Assembly (NCBI GenBank): GCA_020639095.1
Contig: JACKHH010000024.1
Span: forward strand, 1-56,050
Source: Phycisphaerales bacterium
GTDB lineage: Bacteria > Planctomycetota > Phycisphaerae > UBA1845
Direction of reading: 5' to 3'
Length of the DNA stretch: 56,050 nt
Positions 8,829 through 16,346 of the stretch are shown here, in pieces; the stretch's first letter is position 1; every line of letters begins with the position of its first letter. The notes under the pieces were generated by a model. It was not told the DNA's origin. It searched no databases and was given only the letters and a program-made list of their open reading frames with translations. Both the position numbers and the translations under genes were made by a program.

Positions 8829-9233
8829 TCACTTGATTGCGGCTGCTCCCGCGGCGGCTGCGGTGTGATCGTTTTCCACCGTACTGCCGGAGACGCCGAT
8901 GGCGCCGATGATTTCGCCGGACGCGTTCTTGATCGGGACGCCGCCGGGGAAGGTGATCAAGCCGTTGTTCGAGTGCTCGATGTTGTAGAGCGATCCGCCG
9001 GGTTGCGACAGGCTGCCGATGTCGCCGGTGTTCATGTCGAAGTAGCGGGCGGTGCGGGCTTTCTTGATCGAAATGTCGATGGAGCCGAGCCATGCGCCGT
9101 CCATACGCACGAAGGCTTTGAGGTTGGCGCCGGCATCGACGACAGCCACGTTCATCTTGCAGTTGATGGCGCGGGCCTTTTCGACGGCGGCTTGTAATGC
9201 GGTTTGGGCTTGGTCCTGAGTGATGTCAGCCAT
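8829..9233 (-). CDS. GlcG/HbpS-family heme-binding protein (DUF336)
   Basis: 134 residues, the usual length for the GlcG/HbpS fold. Known members bind heme or small ligands and are linked to glycolate or propanediol use or to redox sensing; the exact role here is unknown. Family hallmarks are present: an N-terminal helix (ALQAAVEKARAINCKMNVAV), VVDAGANLKAFVRMDGA, a KKARTA segment, GGVPIKNASGEIIGAIGVSG and a C-terminal helix. There is no signal peptide, so it is cytoplasmic or exported by another route. The start is well supported: AAGGAG lies eight bases before the ATG. It stands alone between plus-strand genes, and the gap to amrS (9234-9684) holds only repeats. Confidence 0.9.
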   Translation of the reverse strand: MADITQDQAQTALQAAVEKARAINCKMNVAVVDAGANLKAFVRMDGAWLGSIDISIKKARTARYFDMNTGDIGSLSQPGGSLYNIEHSNNGLITFPGGVPIKNASGEIIGAIGVSGSTVENDHTAAAAGAAAIK

Positions 9234-9469
9234 GACGGAATCTCCTTCTTGTTGCTTCGGGGGTTATTCTTGGTTCGAGTTCGCGTGCGGGCGCGGTTCG
9301 GTGCGGCGTTGCGCCCGCTCTTGCGTTTGGGGGAGGATAGGGCGTTGGTGGTGATGGTGCAACGTTTGCGCCGGTATCGACAATCGTGCGCGCTGTGCGT
9401 GGCAATAGTCTTGCGTTCGTTGGTTGGTGTGGATTGGTTGATCGGATTGGCGGCTGTGGATTTGTCGCG

Positions 9470-9490
9470 GCGCGCAATAGCCCGCCCTAC
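9470..9490 (-). repeat. REP-like hairpin, family F, second copy
   Basis: GCGCGC-aata-GCCCGC hairpin ending CCTAC, directly abutting the family A array at 9491. It is the same element as 4367-4386 with one changed base in the left stem. Confidence 0.6.
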
Positions 9491-9584
9491 ATGCAGGCTG
9501 GAAGCCTGCACCACAAAACGACGTATGCAGGCTGGAAGCCTGCACCACAAAACGACTAACGCAGGCGAGTTGGCTGCACTGCAA
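9491..9584 (+). repeat. Family A repeats in tandem (two 34-base units plus a degenerate third)
   Basis: Two 34-base units (9491-9524 and 9525-9558) differ only at the last two bases. Each has the GCAGGC-tggaa-GCCTGC hairpin and ACCACAAAACGAC. A third unit (GCAGGCGAGTTGGCTGCACTG) follows. No spacers, so not CRISPR. Nothing else is seen in 9234-9641. Confidence 0.8.
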
Positions 9585-9641
9585 TTCTTGCTCTTGGTTG
9601 CCCTCGTTCTTGTTTTGTGGGCAGTGATCACACAGCTTGGC

Positions 9642-9647
9642 TATAAT
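9642..9647 (+). promoter_or_regulatory. Possible -10 box before amrS
   Basis: A perfect TATAAT 37 bases before the chosen ATG. The -35 region is weak (TTGTGG, 21 bases upstream). It argues against the earlier in-frame TTG at 9637. Confidence 0.45.
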
Positions 9648-9684
9648 GTGGGGAGAATCTTGCGATTTGCTTTGGGGTACGGTG

Positions 9685-10803
9685 ATGCGTGCTTCGGTTT
9701 CATTGACGCAGTTGTTGGGTGAGAACACAGCAGACTCTGCGCCGGAGTTGGTGCAGTTGCTTGCGGGTGGTGCGGTGCGTTGTGTTGCTTGCGGGCATCG
9801 CTGCGTTGTTCGGCCTGGGCGTGCGGGGACTTGTCGGGTGCGCTTCAACGACAACGGGACGCTGCGCGTGCCGTGGGGCTACGTGTCGAGTTTGCAGGTT
9901 GATCCCATCGAGAAGAAGCCGTTCTTTCACGCGTTCCCCGGGCGCGACGCGCTGTCGTTCGGCATGCTCGGGTGCGATTTTCATTGCGGATATTGCCAGA
10001 ACTGGGTGACGAGTCAGTCGCTGCGCGATCCGCAGGCCGGGGCTCAGCCATCGTTTGTGAAACCGGAAGAGTTGGTCGAGATCGCGGTGCGCCGCGGCGC
10101 GCCCGTGATGGTGAGCACGTACAACGAGCCGCTGATCACGGCAGACTGGGCGGTGGCGGTGTTCAAGCCGGCGCGCGAACGTGGGATCGTTTGCGGGTTC
10201 GTGAGCAACGGGAACGTGACACGCGAGGTGCTCGAATACATTCGCCCGTACGTGGACTTGTACAAGATCGACCTCAAGGGGTTCGACGATCGGCACTATC
10301 GCGAACTGGGCGGGGTGCTGGAGAACACCTTGGAGGGGATTCGGCTGACGCATGCGCTGGGCTTCTGGGTTGAAGTGGTAACGCTGTTGGTGCCCGGGTT
10401 CAACGACAGCGATGATGAAATTCGCAAGATGGCGGACTTCGTCGCGAGCGTGTCGCCGGATATTCCCTGGCATCTCACGGCATTTCATCCGGACTACAAA
10501 ATGCTCGATTCGGGCAGGACGCCGGTGGAAACGTTGCTGCGGGCGCACGCCATCGGCAAATCGGCTGGTCTGCGGTTTGTGTATGCGGGCAACGCGCCTG
10601 GGTCGGTGGGCAATCTTGAAGATACGGTTTGCCCGGATTGCGGGGAGACGTTGATTCGTCGCGTTGGGTTCACGGTGCGGGAGAATTGCATGCGCGGGTC
10701 GGCGTGCGGTAAGTGCGGCGCGAAGATTCCCGGCGTGTGGGAAGAAAACGCAGCCGAGCCTCGGGTTGGATCGGTGGTGCCGTTGTCATTCAAATCGTGT
10801 TGA
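9685..10803 (+). CDS. amrS: AmmeMemoRadiSam system radical SAM enzyme
   Basis: 372 residues. A radical S-adenosylmethionine protein with the cluster-binding motif C97-x3-C101-x2-C104 (GCDFHCGYCQNW). An N-terminal Cys cluster (C33, C36, C40, C50) resembles that of PflA-like activases, and the C-terminal end carries a zinc ribbon (CPDCGET ... CGKCGAK). It is the AmrS member of the AmmeMemoRadiSam set, whose partners are a Memo-like protein (AmrB, found here at 12820) and an AMMECR1-domain protein (AmrA, not found here). The reaction is not established. The start at ATG 9685 is chosen because a TATAAT lies over the earlier TTG. The stop overlaps the next gene's ATG by one base (TGATG), so coupling is likely. 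Confidence 0.9.
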   Translation: MRASVSLTQLLGENTADSAPELVQLLAGGAVRCVACGHRCVVRPGRAGTCRVRFNDNGTLRVPWGYVSSLQVDPIEKKPFFHAFPGRDALSFGMLGCDFHCGYCQNWVTSQSLRDPQAGAQPSFVKPEELVEIAVRRGAPVMVSTYNEPLITADWAVAVFKPARERGIVCGFVSNGNVTREVLEYIRPYVDLYKIDLKGFDDRHYRELGGVLENTLEGIRLTHALGFWVEVVTLLVPGFNDSDDEIRKMADFVASVSPDIPWHLTAFHPDYKMLDSGRTPVETLLRAHAIGKSAGLRFVYAGNAPGSVGNLEDTVCPDCGETLIRRVGFTVRENCMRGSACGKCGAKIPGVWEENAAEPRVGSVVPLSFKSC

Positions 10804-11219
10804 TGGACCTACAACGGAACAGGATACGCAACATGCTACCGTGGGATCTCGAAGACTGGCTCACCGATGAAGGCGATCGCGTCGTCGAGTTGATGGCGAA
10901 CGATTCCAGTGATTCGCTTTCGGATGTCGATCGGTTGATCTACGAAGTGTGGGTGTTGGATACCGAACAGCGGAATGGAGGGGTCGCGCAGTACTTCGCG
11001 AATCGCGGGCTGGCGCATTGGGAGCGGCTGTGTGCGCTGGCGAAGCCTTCGATTCCCGCATTTGCGGAGTTTGCCGCACGTGTGAACGGCATTATTGCCG
11101 GCGCCAGTAGTCCATATGACGCGGTTAGTGATTCGGATGTTGACCTGGATGATTGCTACGATGACGCGTCGACGGCGATTGTTGGGCGCGTTCGCGAGTT
11201 GGTTAGTTCCGGCGGTTGA
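10803..11219 (+). CDS. DUF4375 (DMP19-like) family protein
   Basis: 138 residues and acidic. The central segment (SDVDRLIYEVWVLDTEQRNG followed by GVAQYFANRG) matches the pattern of DUF4375, the fold of the Neisseria DNA-mimic protein DMP19. In that family the conserved E-x2-N-G-G-x3-Y-F core is typical; here it is EQRNGGVAQYF. The function is unknown, and a DNA-mimic role should not be assumed. The start at 10803 overlaps the amrS stop; an alternative ATG at 10833 has a weak purine-rich site. Its C-terminus is Asp-rich (DSDVDLDDCYDD). Confidence 0.7.
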   Translation: MDLQRNRIRNMLPWDLEDWLTDEGDRVVELMANDSSDSLSDVDRLIYEVWVLDTEQRNGGVAQYFANRGLAHWERLCALAKPSIPAFAEFAARVNGIIAGASSPYDAVSDSDVDLDDCYDDASTAIVGRVRELVSSGG

Positions 11220-11272
11220 TGGCGGGATTGTTGATACCGCAATTCTACTGCTTGATTGATGTACCTCTTCTT

Positions 11273-11307
11273 CACCCTCCCCTTGCCCCTCCCAGAGGGA
11301 GGGGGGT
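11273..11307. repeat. C/G-rich palindromic repeat, family G
   Basis: CCCTCCCCTTGCCCCTCCC followed by GAGGGAGGGGGG, forming a CCCTCCC/GGGAGGG hairpin. It is nearly identical to 15170-15203. It lies between convergent genes, so it could also act as a terminator-like structure, but no T tract follows. Confidence 0.65.
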
Positions 11308-11316
11308 GTTGCTTTC

Positions 11317-12102
11317 CTACTCGTGATTGGCTACTTGCGGTGTGGTTGCGTCGTAGGCCGACGTTTGTTCCAGCACGCGCGGGGCGATGACGTTCTTGAC
11401 GAACTTCGAACGCGTGGAACTTACGTGGCCGCCGCCCCAGCCGTAGCTGCGGTACTTCTTGCGCCAGGGGAGGTTGACCACGCGCGCATAGGGGATGCGG
11501 TCCTGTTTGGGTAATCCCAATGGGACGCGGAAGCCGATCTTGCCCGCGGGTGGCAGCGGTCCGCCGTCGGCGGTTGCGAGTAGCGTTCCGAGGATCGCGT
11601 CGGAGCCGCTGCACGTGGCGTAGAGTTTGCCGCGGACGTGGCGCATCGCGGGCGCGAGGTTGTGCGTCGCGGAGACGGATGGCTGAAACAGCGCGACGGA
11701 GTCCACGTCGATGTCGTCGGGCAGCAGCGCGAGCGCGTTGAGCACGACACCCGTCCCGGCGGAGAGGCCCATCACTGAGAGGAAGCCTTCGGGGTATTTG
11801 CGGCGCTGGATTTCGATCTGGTCAGCGAGCTTTTGAGCGACATGCTGGTTGCGCGCGGCGATGAGGTGATCGACGCCCCAAAGCAGGCCGGATTGCCAGT
11901 GGAAGACTTTGAATTCGCCGCGATACCCGGCACCGCGCAGGCCGCTTTTCACGGATCGCCCGGCACCGAGATGGCCCGCACCATCGAGGAAAATCACGCG
12001 TTGTGTGGGATTAGGCGACGCACATCCAGTCGCGAAGTAGGTGATCGCGATGAAAGCGGTCGTGATGATCAGCTTGCCCGGCAACAGCTTACGTCTGTAC
12101 AT
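11317..12102 (-). CDS. Alpha/beta-hydrolase-like lipoprotein
   Basis: 261 residues from the ATG at 12102, which follows GGAAGGGG. The N-terminal basic stretch and hydrophobic segment end in a lipobox-like FATGC, so it is probably a lipoprotein. A serine-hydrolase nucleophile elbow is visible (MGLSAGTG), and a Gly-rich HVSS near the C-terminus could supply the catalytic His (GGGHVSS). An Asp in the VDSVALFQPSV region could complete a triad. The opening VIFLDGAGHLGAGRSVKSGL differs from standard lipases. The substrate is unknown. The likely site is the inner face of the outer membrane or the periplasm. Confidence 0.6.
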   Translation of the reverse strand: MYRRKLLPGKLIITTAFIAITYFATGCASPNPTQRVIFLDGAGHLGAGRSVKSGLRGAGYRGEFKVFHWQSGLLWGVDHLIAARNQHVAQKLADQIEIQRRKYPEGFLSVMGLSAGTGVVLNALALLPDDIDVDSVALFQPSVSATHNLAPAMRHVRGKLYATCSGSDAILGTLLATADGGPLPPAGKIGFRVPLGLPKQDRIPYARVVNLPWRKKYRSYGWGGGHVSSTRSKFVKNVIAPRVLEQTSAYDATTPQVANHE

Positions 12103-12229
12103 TCGGTGTCTACCCCTTCCAAAGGCGGTTACTGCGAAAAGGTTGAAGACAAACAGGCGCCGCCGCGATTGATGCTGCCCAGATGCGCGGTGCGTGCGTC
12201 CGGCTCGCACGCCGGCGCTGTGCCGGTAT

Positions 12230-12235
12230 CATAAT
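12230..12235 (+). promoter_or_regulatory. Possible -10 box before rnhA
   Basis: CATAAT about 36 bases before the rnhA start, in the short divergent gap. No clear -35 box. Confidence 0.3.
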
Positions 12236-12271
12236 CTGCACAACGCGAAATGGGTATGCAAGGGAGTTGCG

Positions 12272-12742
12272 ATGTCCGAAAATGTCGAGGTGGTGCTCTT
12301 CACGGATGGTGCGTGCAGTGGAAATCCCGGGCCGGGCGGATGGGCGTATATTCTGCGTCACCTCGCGACGGGAAAGGAAAAGCGCGGATCGGGTGGCGAG
12401 TCGAACACGACGAACAACCGCATGGAGTTGTCTGCCGTGATAGAGGGACTGGCTGCGTTGACGCGGCGGACGCGCGTGCGGGTGGTGACGGACAGTCAAT
12501 ATGTTTGCCTGGGGATGCAGGAGTGGGTCGCGGGTTGGATTCGTAACAACTGGCGGCGCGGAGCAAAGGGCAAGACCCAACCCGTGAAGAACGTCGAGCT
12601 TTGGCAGGCGCTGGTGGCCGCATGTGAGAAGCATGACGTCGAATTCGAGCATGTGCGCGGGCATGCGGGCCATCCGGAAAATGAGGAGTGCGATCAGATG
12701 GCGGTGGATGCAGCCCGTCGGGCTGCGAATGGCGAATTATGA
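12272..12742 (+). CDS. rnhA: Ribonuclease HI
   Basis: 156 residues, the normal length. It degrades the RNA strand of RNA-DNA hybrids. All catalytic residues are visible: D12 (FTDGACSGNPGPGG), E52 (NNRMEL), D74 (VTDSQYV) and D141, with H131 in the flexible loop (GHAGHPENEECD). A basic handle region is present (RNNWRRGAKGKTQPVKN). The start at 12272 follows AAGGGA and gives the standard N-terminus; upstream in-frame codons are not needed. Confidence 0.97.
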   Translation: MSENVEVVLFTDGACSGNPGPGGWAYILRHLATGKEKRGSGGESNTTNNRMELSAVIEGLAALTRRTRVRVVTDSQYVCLGMQEWVAGWIRNNWRRGAKGKTQPVKNVELWQALVAACEKHDVEFEHVRGHAGHPENEECDQMAVDAARRAANGEL

Positions 12743-12819
12743 ATGATGAATGACGAATTCGCGGTAAGCGGCGCAGCCTCTTGATGGACGCCGAGCCAGT
12801 ATTTGAGGGAACCGACCTG

Positions 12820-14055
12820 ATGGCTGAATATGATGGTAGTTTTGTGCCGCGGCTTCGCTATGTGGAGGCGCATCCGGTTGAACTGGATGGGGCTTCTCAG
12901 ATGGGCGGGCCGAGTTTCTTGCTAAGCGATCCTACCGGGTTGGCGGCGAACAGCATTACGGTGAGCGGGCCTGCGCTCTTCATCATCTCGCAATTCGATG
13001 GGACGAATACGTTGGACGCGGTGCGCGACGCGTTCGCCGCGCGCTTCGGTCAGCCGATCGGTTCGGAGCAGCTTGTCGAGTTGGTGAACGGTCTGCGGCA
13101 GGCGCGATTCCTTGCGGGCGAGGAGTTTGAGGCGTACTACGCGGGGCTGGTCGCGGAGTATCGCGCGGCACCGACGAGGGTGATGCGGAGTGCAGCCGAT
13201 CTTGGGCTGGAGGTGGATACCGGCCGCGTGCTGGATGAGATGCTGGCGGCTGCTCCGACTGAGGACCTGCCCGCGGGTCGCGTGGTGGGGCTGGTCGCGC
13301 CGCATCTCGACTATCCGCGCGGGCGTGAATGTTACTCCGCGGCGTACTCCGTGCTGCGCGAGCGACGTTGTCCGGAACGCGTGGTGATTCTGGGGACGAA
13401 CCACTTCGGCAGATCGACGTCGGTGGTTGCGACGGGCAAGGATTTCGAGACACCGCTGGGGGTGACAGCGTGTGACACTGCGTTCATCGAGGCGTTGGAA
13501 GCGCGGTGCGGTGATCTGCGGCGTGAGGAATACGATCACGCGCGCGAGCACTCAATCGAGTTGCAACTGCTGATTTGCCAGCACATCTGGGGTGCAGGCG
13601 CGTTTCGCATGGCGGCGGTGCTGTGCCCGGATCCTTGTGGTCCGACGGGTACCGCGCCGATTGACGGAGACGGTGTCGATCTGCGGGCGTTTGCGGCTGC
13701 CTTGCATGAAGTGGTTGCGGGCGATGAGACGGATACGCTGGTGATCGCGGGGGCGGATCTGTCGCACATCGGGCCGCAGTTCGGCGACGATCGCGTGATC
13801 GATGATACGTTTCGCAGCGAGGTCAAGATGCGCGACGGCGAAGCGCTGCTGCATCTCGGCGAGAACCAGCCGGAGGACTTCGTCGCGAAGGTGGCGCGCG
13901 AGCAGAATCCCACACGGGTGTGCAGTGCCGGGTGCATCGCGACGGCAATGTGGACGCTGCCGGACGCGGACGTTCGCGTATTGCGTTACCATCAAGCCGT
14001 TGACGAGGCGGGGCACGTGGGCGTGACGTGTGCCGCGGCGGTTTTTCTCGCGTAG
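12820..14055 (+). CDS. amrB: AmmeMemoRadiSam system protein B (Memo-like)
   Basis: 411 residues. The C-terminal two thirds is a Memo domain, related to class III extradiol dioxygenases, with the likely metal-site segments APHLDYPRG, LGTNHFG and DHAREHSIELQL, and a Cys-rich CSAGC near the end. The first 130 residues are an added domain (LSDPTGLAANSITVSGPALF...), perhaps a winged-helix or PqqD-like peptide-binding fold; that part is a guess. It works in an undefined way with AmrS, which lies 2 kb upstream with three unrelated genes in between. The start at ATG 12820 has GAGGGA nine bases upstream and is preferred to 12781/12784. Confidence 0.85.
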   Translation: MAEYDGSFVPRLRYVEAHPVELDGASQMGGPSFLLSDPTGLAANSITVSGPALFIISQFDGTNTLDAVRDAFAARFGQPIGSEQLVELVNGLRQARFLAGEEFEAYYAGLVAEYRAAPTRVMRSAADLGLEVDTGRVLDEMLAAAPTEDLPAGRVVGLVAPHLDYPRGRECYSAAYSVLRERRCPERVVILGTNHFGRSTSVVATGKDFETPLGVTACDTAFIEALEARCGDLRREEYDHAREHSIELQLLICQHIWGAGAFRMAAVLCPDPCGPTGTAPIDGDGVDLRAFAAALHEVVAGDETDTLVIAGADLSHIGPQFGDDRVIDDTFRSEVKMRDGEALLHLGENQPEDFVAKVAREQNPTRVCSAGCIATAMWTLPDADVRVLRYHQAVDEAGHVGVTCAAAVFLA

Positions 14056-14091
14056 GTTGCCACGGTCGACTTCAGGGCACCATTCGAGCGG

Positions 14092-15147
14092 ATGCAACGC
14101 TGGTACGAAAACACGATCGACGGGGGAGGCGGGGCGATGGGTGCGCTGATGCGGCCTCCGTTGTGGGCAGCGTCGCGCGCGTACGCGGCGATCATCGCGC
14201 TGCGCAACGGGAAGTACGATCGCGGGGATGTCGTCCAGCGTGTGTCGGTGCCGGTGATCAGCATCGGGAACTTGACGACGGGGGGGACGGGCAAGACGCC
14301 GATGACGCTGCACGTGGTCGAGCGGTTGCGGGCGCTGGGGTCAAGGCCAGCCGTTGTGTCGCGGGGATACGCAGCCGATAGCGCGCAGGCGGATGAACTC
14401 GCGTTGATCGAGGGGGCGGTCGCGGACGTGCCTTGTGTGGCGGATCCGGATCGGGTGGCGGGTGCGAAGCGGGCGATTGGTGAACATCACGCCGATGTGA
14501 TCGTACTGGATGATGGGTTTCAGCATCGGCGAATTGGGCGAGATCTCGATCTGGTGCTGATCGACGCGTCGCAGTCACTTGCGGATGCGCACATGCTGCC
14601 GCGCGGGCGTTTGCGCGAGCCGGTTGCGTCGTTGTCGCGCGCGGATGCGGTGATTCTTACCCGCCTCGATCAGGTCGGTGCGGATGCGGTTGCGCGGTTG
14701 TGTGAACAGGTGAAGATGGTCGCGCCGGAATTGCCGGTGTTGAAGTGTGTGCATCGAGCGGCTGCTATGCGCGCGCTGGTGGGTGATCCGCAGCGCGATG
14801 CCGCGATTGATTCCGTACCTGCTTTTCTGGCGTCGGGGATTGCCCGGCCCTCCGCGTTTGAGCGGACGGTGCGCGATCTTGGCGTGGACGCTCGCGGGCA
14901 CTTGGTTTTTGCCGATCATCACCGGTTCAGTGCGGCGGATGCGCAGCGGATTTGTGCGGACGCGGCGGCGGTTGGCGCGGAGCGCGTTGTGGTTACTGAG
15001 AAAGATGCGGTAAAGCTGGCGCGGTTGGACGTTGCTTGGACGCTTCCGGTTGATGTTTTGCCTGTGCGCATCGACTTTCTTGATGATGGTTGTAGGATGT
15101 TGGACGTGCTGATTGGGCGGGCTGTGGGATCGGAAGCGGCGTCTTGA
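14092..15147 (+). CDS. lpxK: Tetraacyldisaccharide 4'-kinase
   Basis: 351 residues. It phosphorylates the 4' position of the lipid A disaccharide precursor at the inner face of the cytoplasmic membrane. An N-terminal amphipathic/membrane-contact region (LWAASRAYAAIIALRNGKYD) precedes the P-loop (SIGNLTTGGTGKTP, residues 57-70). The family motifs DDGFQHRR and VTEKDAVKL are both present, as is the SRGY segment after the P-loop. The length fits the family. It follows amrB by 36 bases on the same strand, with GAGCGG before the ATG. It shows that lipid A synthesis is encoded here. Confidence 0.95.
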   Translation: MQRWYENTIDGGGGAMGALMRPPLWAASRAYAAIIALRNGKYDRGDVVQRVSVPVISIGNLTTGGTGKTPMTLHVVERLRALGSRPAVVSRGYAADSAQADELALIEGAVADVPCVADPDRVAGAKRAIGEHHADVIVLDDGFQHRRIGRDLDLVLIDASQSLADAHMLPRGRLREPVASLSRADAVILTRLDQVGADAVARLCEQVKMVAPELPVLKCVHRAAAMRALVGDPQRDAAIDSVPAFLASGIARPSAFERTVRDLGVDARGHLVFADHHRFSAADAQRICADAAAVGAERVVVTEKDAVKLARLDVAWTLPVDVLPVRIDFLDDGCRMLDVLIGRAVGSEAAS

Positions 15148-15169
15148 GTTTTGCTGGCGTCGTCTCTTG

Positions 15170-15203
15170 CCCTCCCCTTGCCCCTCCCGGAGGGAGGGGG
15201 GTT
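15170..15203. repeat. C/G-rich palindromic repeat, family G
   Basis: Almost identical to 11273-11307 (CCCTCCCCTTGCCCCTCCC then GGAGGGAGGGGGG). It lies 22 bases after the lpxK stop. Confidence 0.65.
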
Positions 15204-15235
15204 GTTGTCTTGCTTCTGCGCGGGATTCTCTTGCT

Positions 15236-15263
15236 CCGCTCCCTGACAGTCGCGGCTCGGAGT
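15236..15263 (-). repeat. Dispersed repeat, family C (reverse orientation)
   Basis: CCGCTCCCTGACAGTCGCGG then CTCGG, the reverse complement of the family C element at 1575. Confidence 0.6.
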
Positions 15264-15299
15264 TTGCTCGCTTCGCTCGCTTGTTGATGGGAATGTTTG

Positions 15300-16268
15300 A
15301 TGTCTGATGGTGGTTATCAACCTGTTGACCTTACGCGGATCAAGACTTATTCCGTGCAGGCGCGCGGGCATAAGGTGCACTTGCCGCAGTTCGCGCGGTT
15401 GACGGATGCGGGTTGTTCCGCGGCCGACCTGATTGACGCGCTGCCGGATTTTCTTGGCGCGCGTGAGTTGCGCGCGGTGGTCGATGCGGTTGCGTCGGCG
15501 GTGCGCGGCGGCAGGCCGGTGGTGATCGCGATGGGCGCGCACGTTGTGAAAGTCGGTTGCGCGCCGCTGCTGGTGGATTTGATGGAACGCGGTGTCGTGC
15601 GGGCGCTGGCGATGAACGGAGCCACTGCGATTCACGACGTCGAACTTGCGCTGCTCGGCGCGACCAGCGAGGAAGTCGCGGACACGATTCGCGACGGTTC
15701 GTTCGGGATGGTCGTGGAGACGATGGATTTCTTCTCAGCCGTCTGCACGCGGGCGGACAAGGATGGCATCGGGCTGGGACAGGCGATCGGTGAGCAGCTA
15801 GCAGCGACGAAAGCACCGAACGCGGAGTTGAGCATCCTGGCTGCGGCGCACCGTTTGGGCGTGCCGGTAACGGTACACGTGGCATTGGGGACCGACACAA
15901 TTCACATGGCCGATGGCGTCGATGGCGGCAAGCTGGGGGCTGCTTCCATGCTGGATTTCAAGCGTCTGTGTGCCGTGGTTAGCGATTTGGGGGCGAAGTC
16001 AACGGACGGGCCGGGCGGAGTGTGGCTCAACATTGGATCAGCCGTCGTGCTTCCCGAGGTGTTCCTCAAGGCGGTTTCGGTGGCGCGAAATCTGGGTGCG
16101 AATCTCGACGCTATGGTGACGGCGAACTTCGACATGCAGCGGCACTATCGCACGCGGATGAACGTGGTTTCGCGGCCTGTATCGGCGGGCATGGGGCACG
16201 AAGTCATTGGCCAGCACGAAATTCTCTTGCCCTTGTTACGTCAGGCGATTATCGAAAAGCTCGCGTGA
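15300..16268 (+). CDS. Deoxyhypusine synthase-like family protein (function uncertain)
   Basis: 322 residues with a Rossmann-like pattern. Segments RPVVIAMGAHVVKVGCAPLL, MNGATAIHDVELALLG and the nucleotide-fold-like VSAGMGHEVIGQHEILLPLL suggest the deoxyhypusine-synthase-like fold found as an uncharacterised family in many bacteria. The catalytic Lys region of true deoxyhypusine synthase is not recognisable, and bacteria lack eIF5A, so hypusination is unlikely. A spermidine- or NAD-using reaction is possible but only inferred. It sits between lpxK and a heptose-bisphosphatase-like gene, which may mean a link to cell-envelope sugars. The ATG at 15300 follows GATGGGA. Confidence 0.5.
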   Translation: MSDGGYQPVDLTRIKTYSVQARGHKVHLPQFARLTDAGCSAADLIDALPDFLGARELRAVVDAVASAVRGGRPVVIAMGAHVVKVGCAPLLVDLMERGVVRALAMNGATAIHDVELALLGATSEEVADTIRDGSFGMVVETMDFFSAVCTRADKDGIGLGQAIGEQLAATKAPNAELSILAAAHRLGVPVTVHVALGTDTIHMADGVDGGKLGAASMLDFKRLCAVVSDLGAKSTDGPGGVWLNIGSAVVLPEVFLKAVSVARNLGANLDAMVTANFDMQRHYRTRMNVVSRPVSAGMGHEVIGQHEILLPLLRQAIIEKLA

Positions 16269-16346
16269 TCCGCACGTTGGGTTGATGCGGAGGGGCGACG
16301 CAGCCAACGGGCTGCGGTGCAGCGATTCGAAGAAGTGACGACTCTG

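Noticed and set aside
8522..8836. 104-residue frame overlapping the end of beta-helix copy 2
   Set aside because: It reads through the dockerin tail in another frame and through the B1 repeat; the same false frame follows copy 1.
9491..9584. Short CRISPR array
   Set aside because: Only two full units, directly adjacent with no spacers, and the same units occur singly elsewhere.
11273..11307. Rho-independent terminator between convergent genes
   Set aside because: A good stem but no T tract; the same sequence recurs elsewhere, so it is listed as a repeat.
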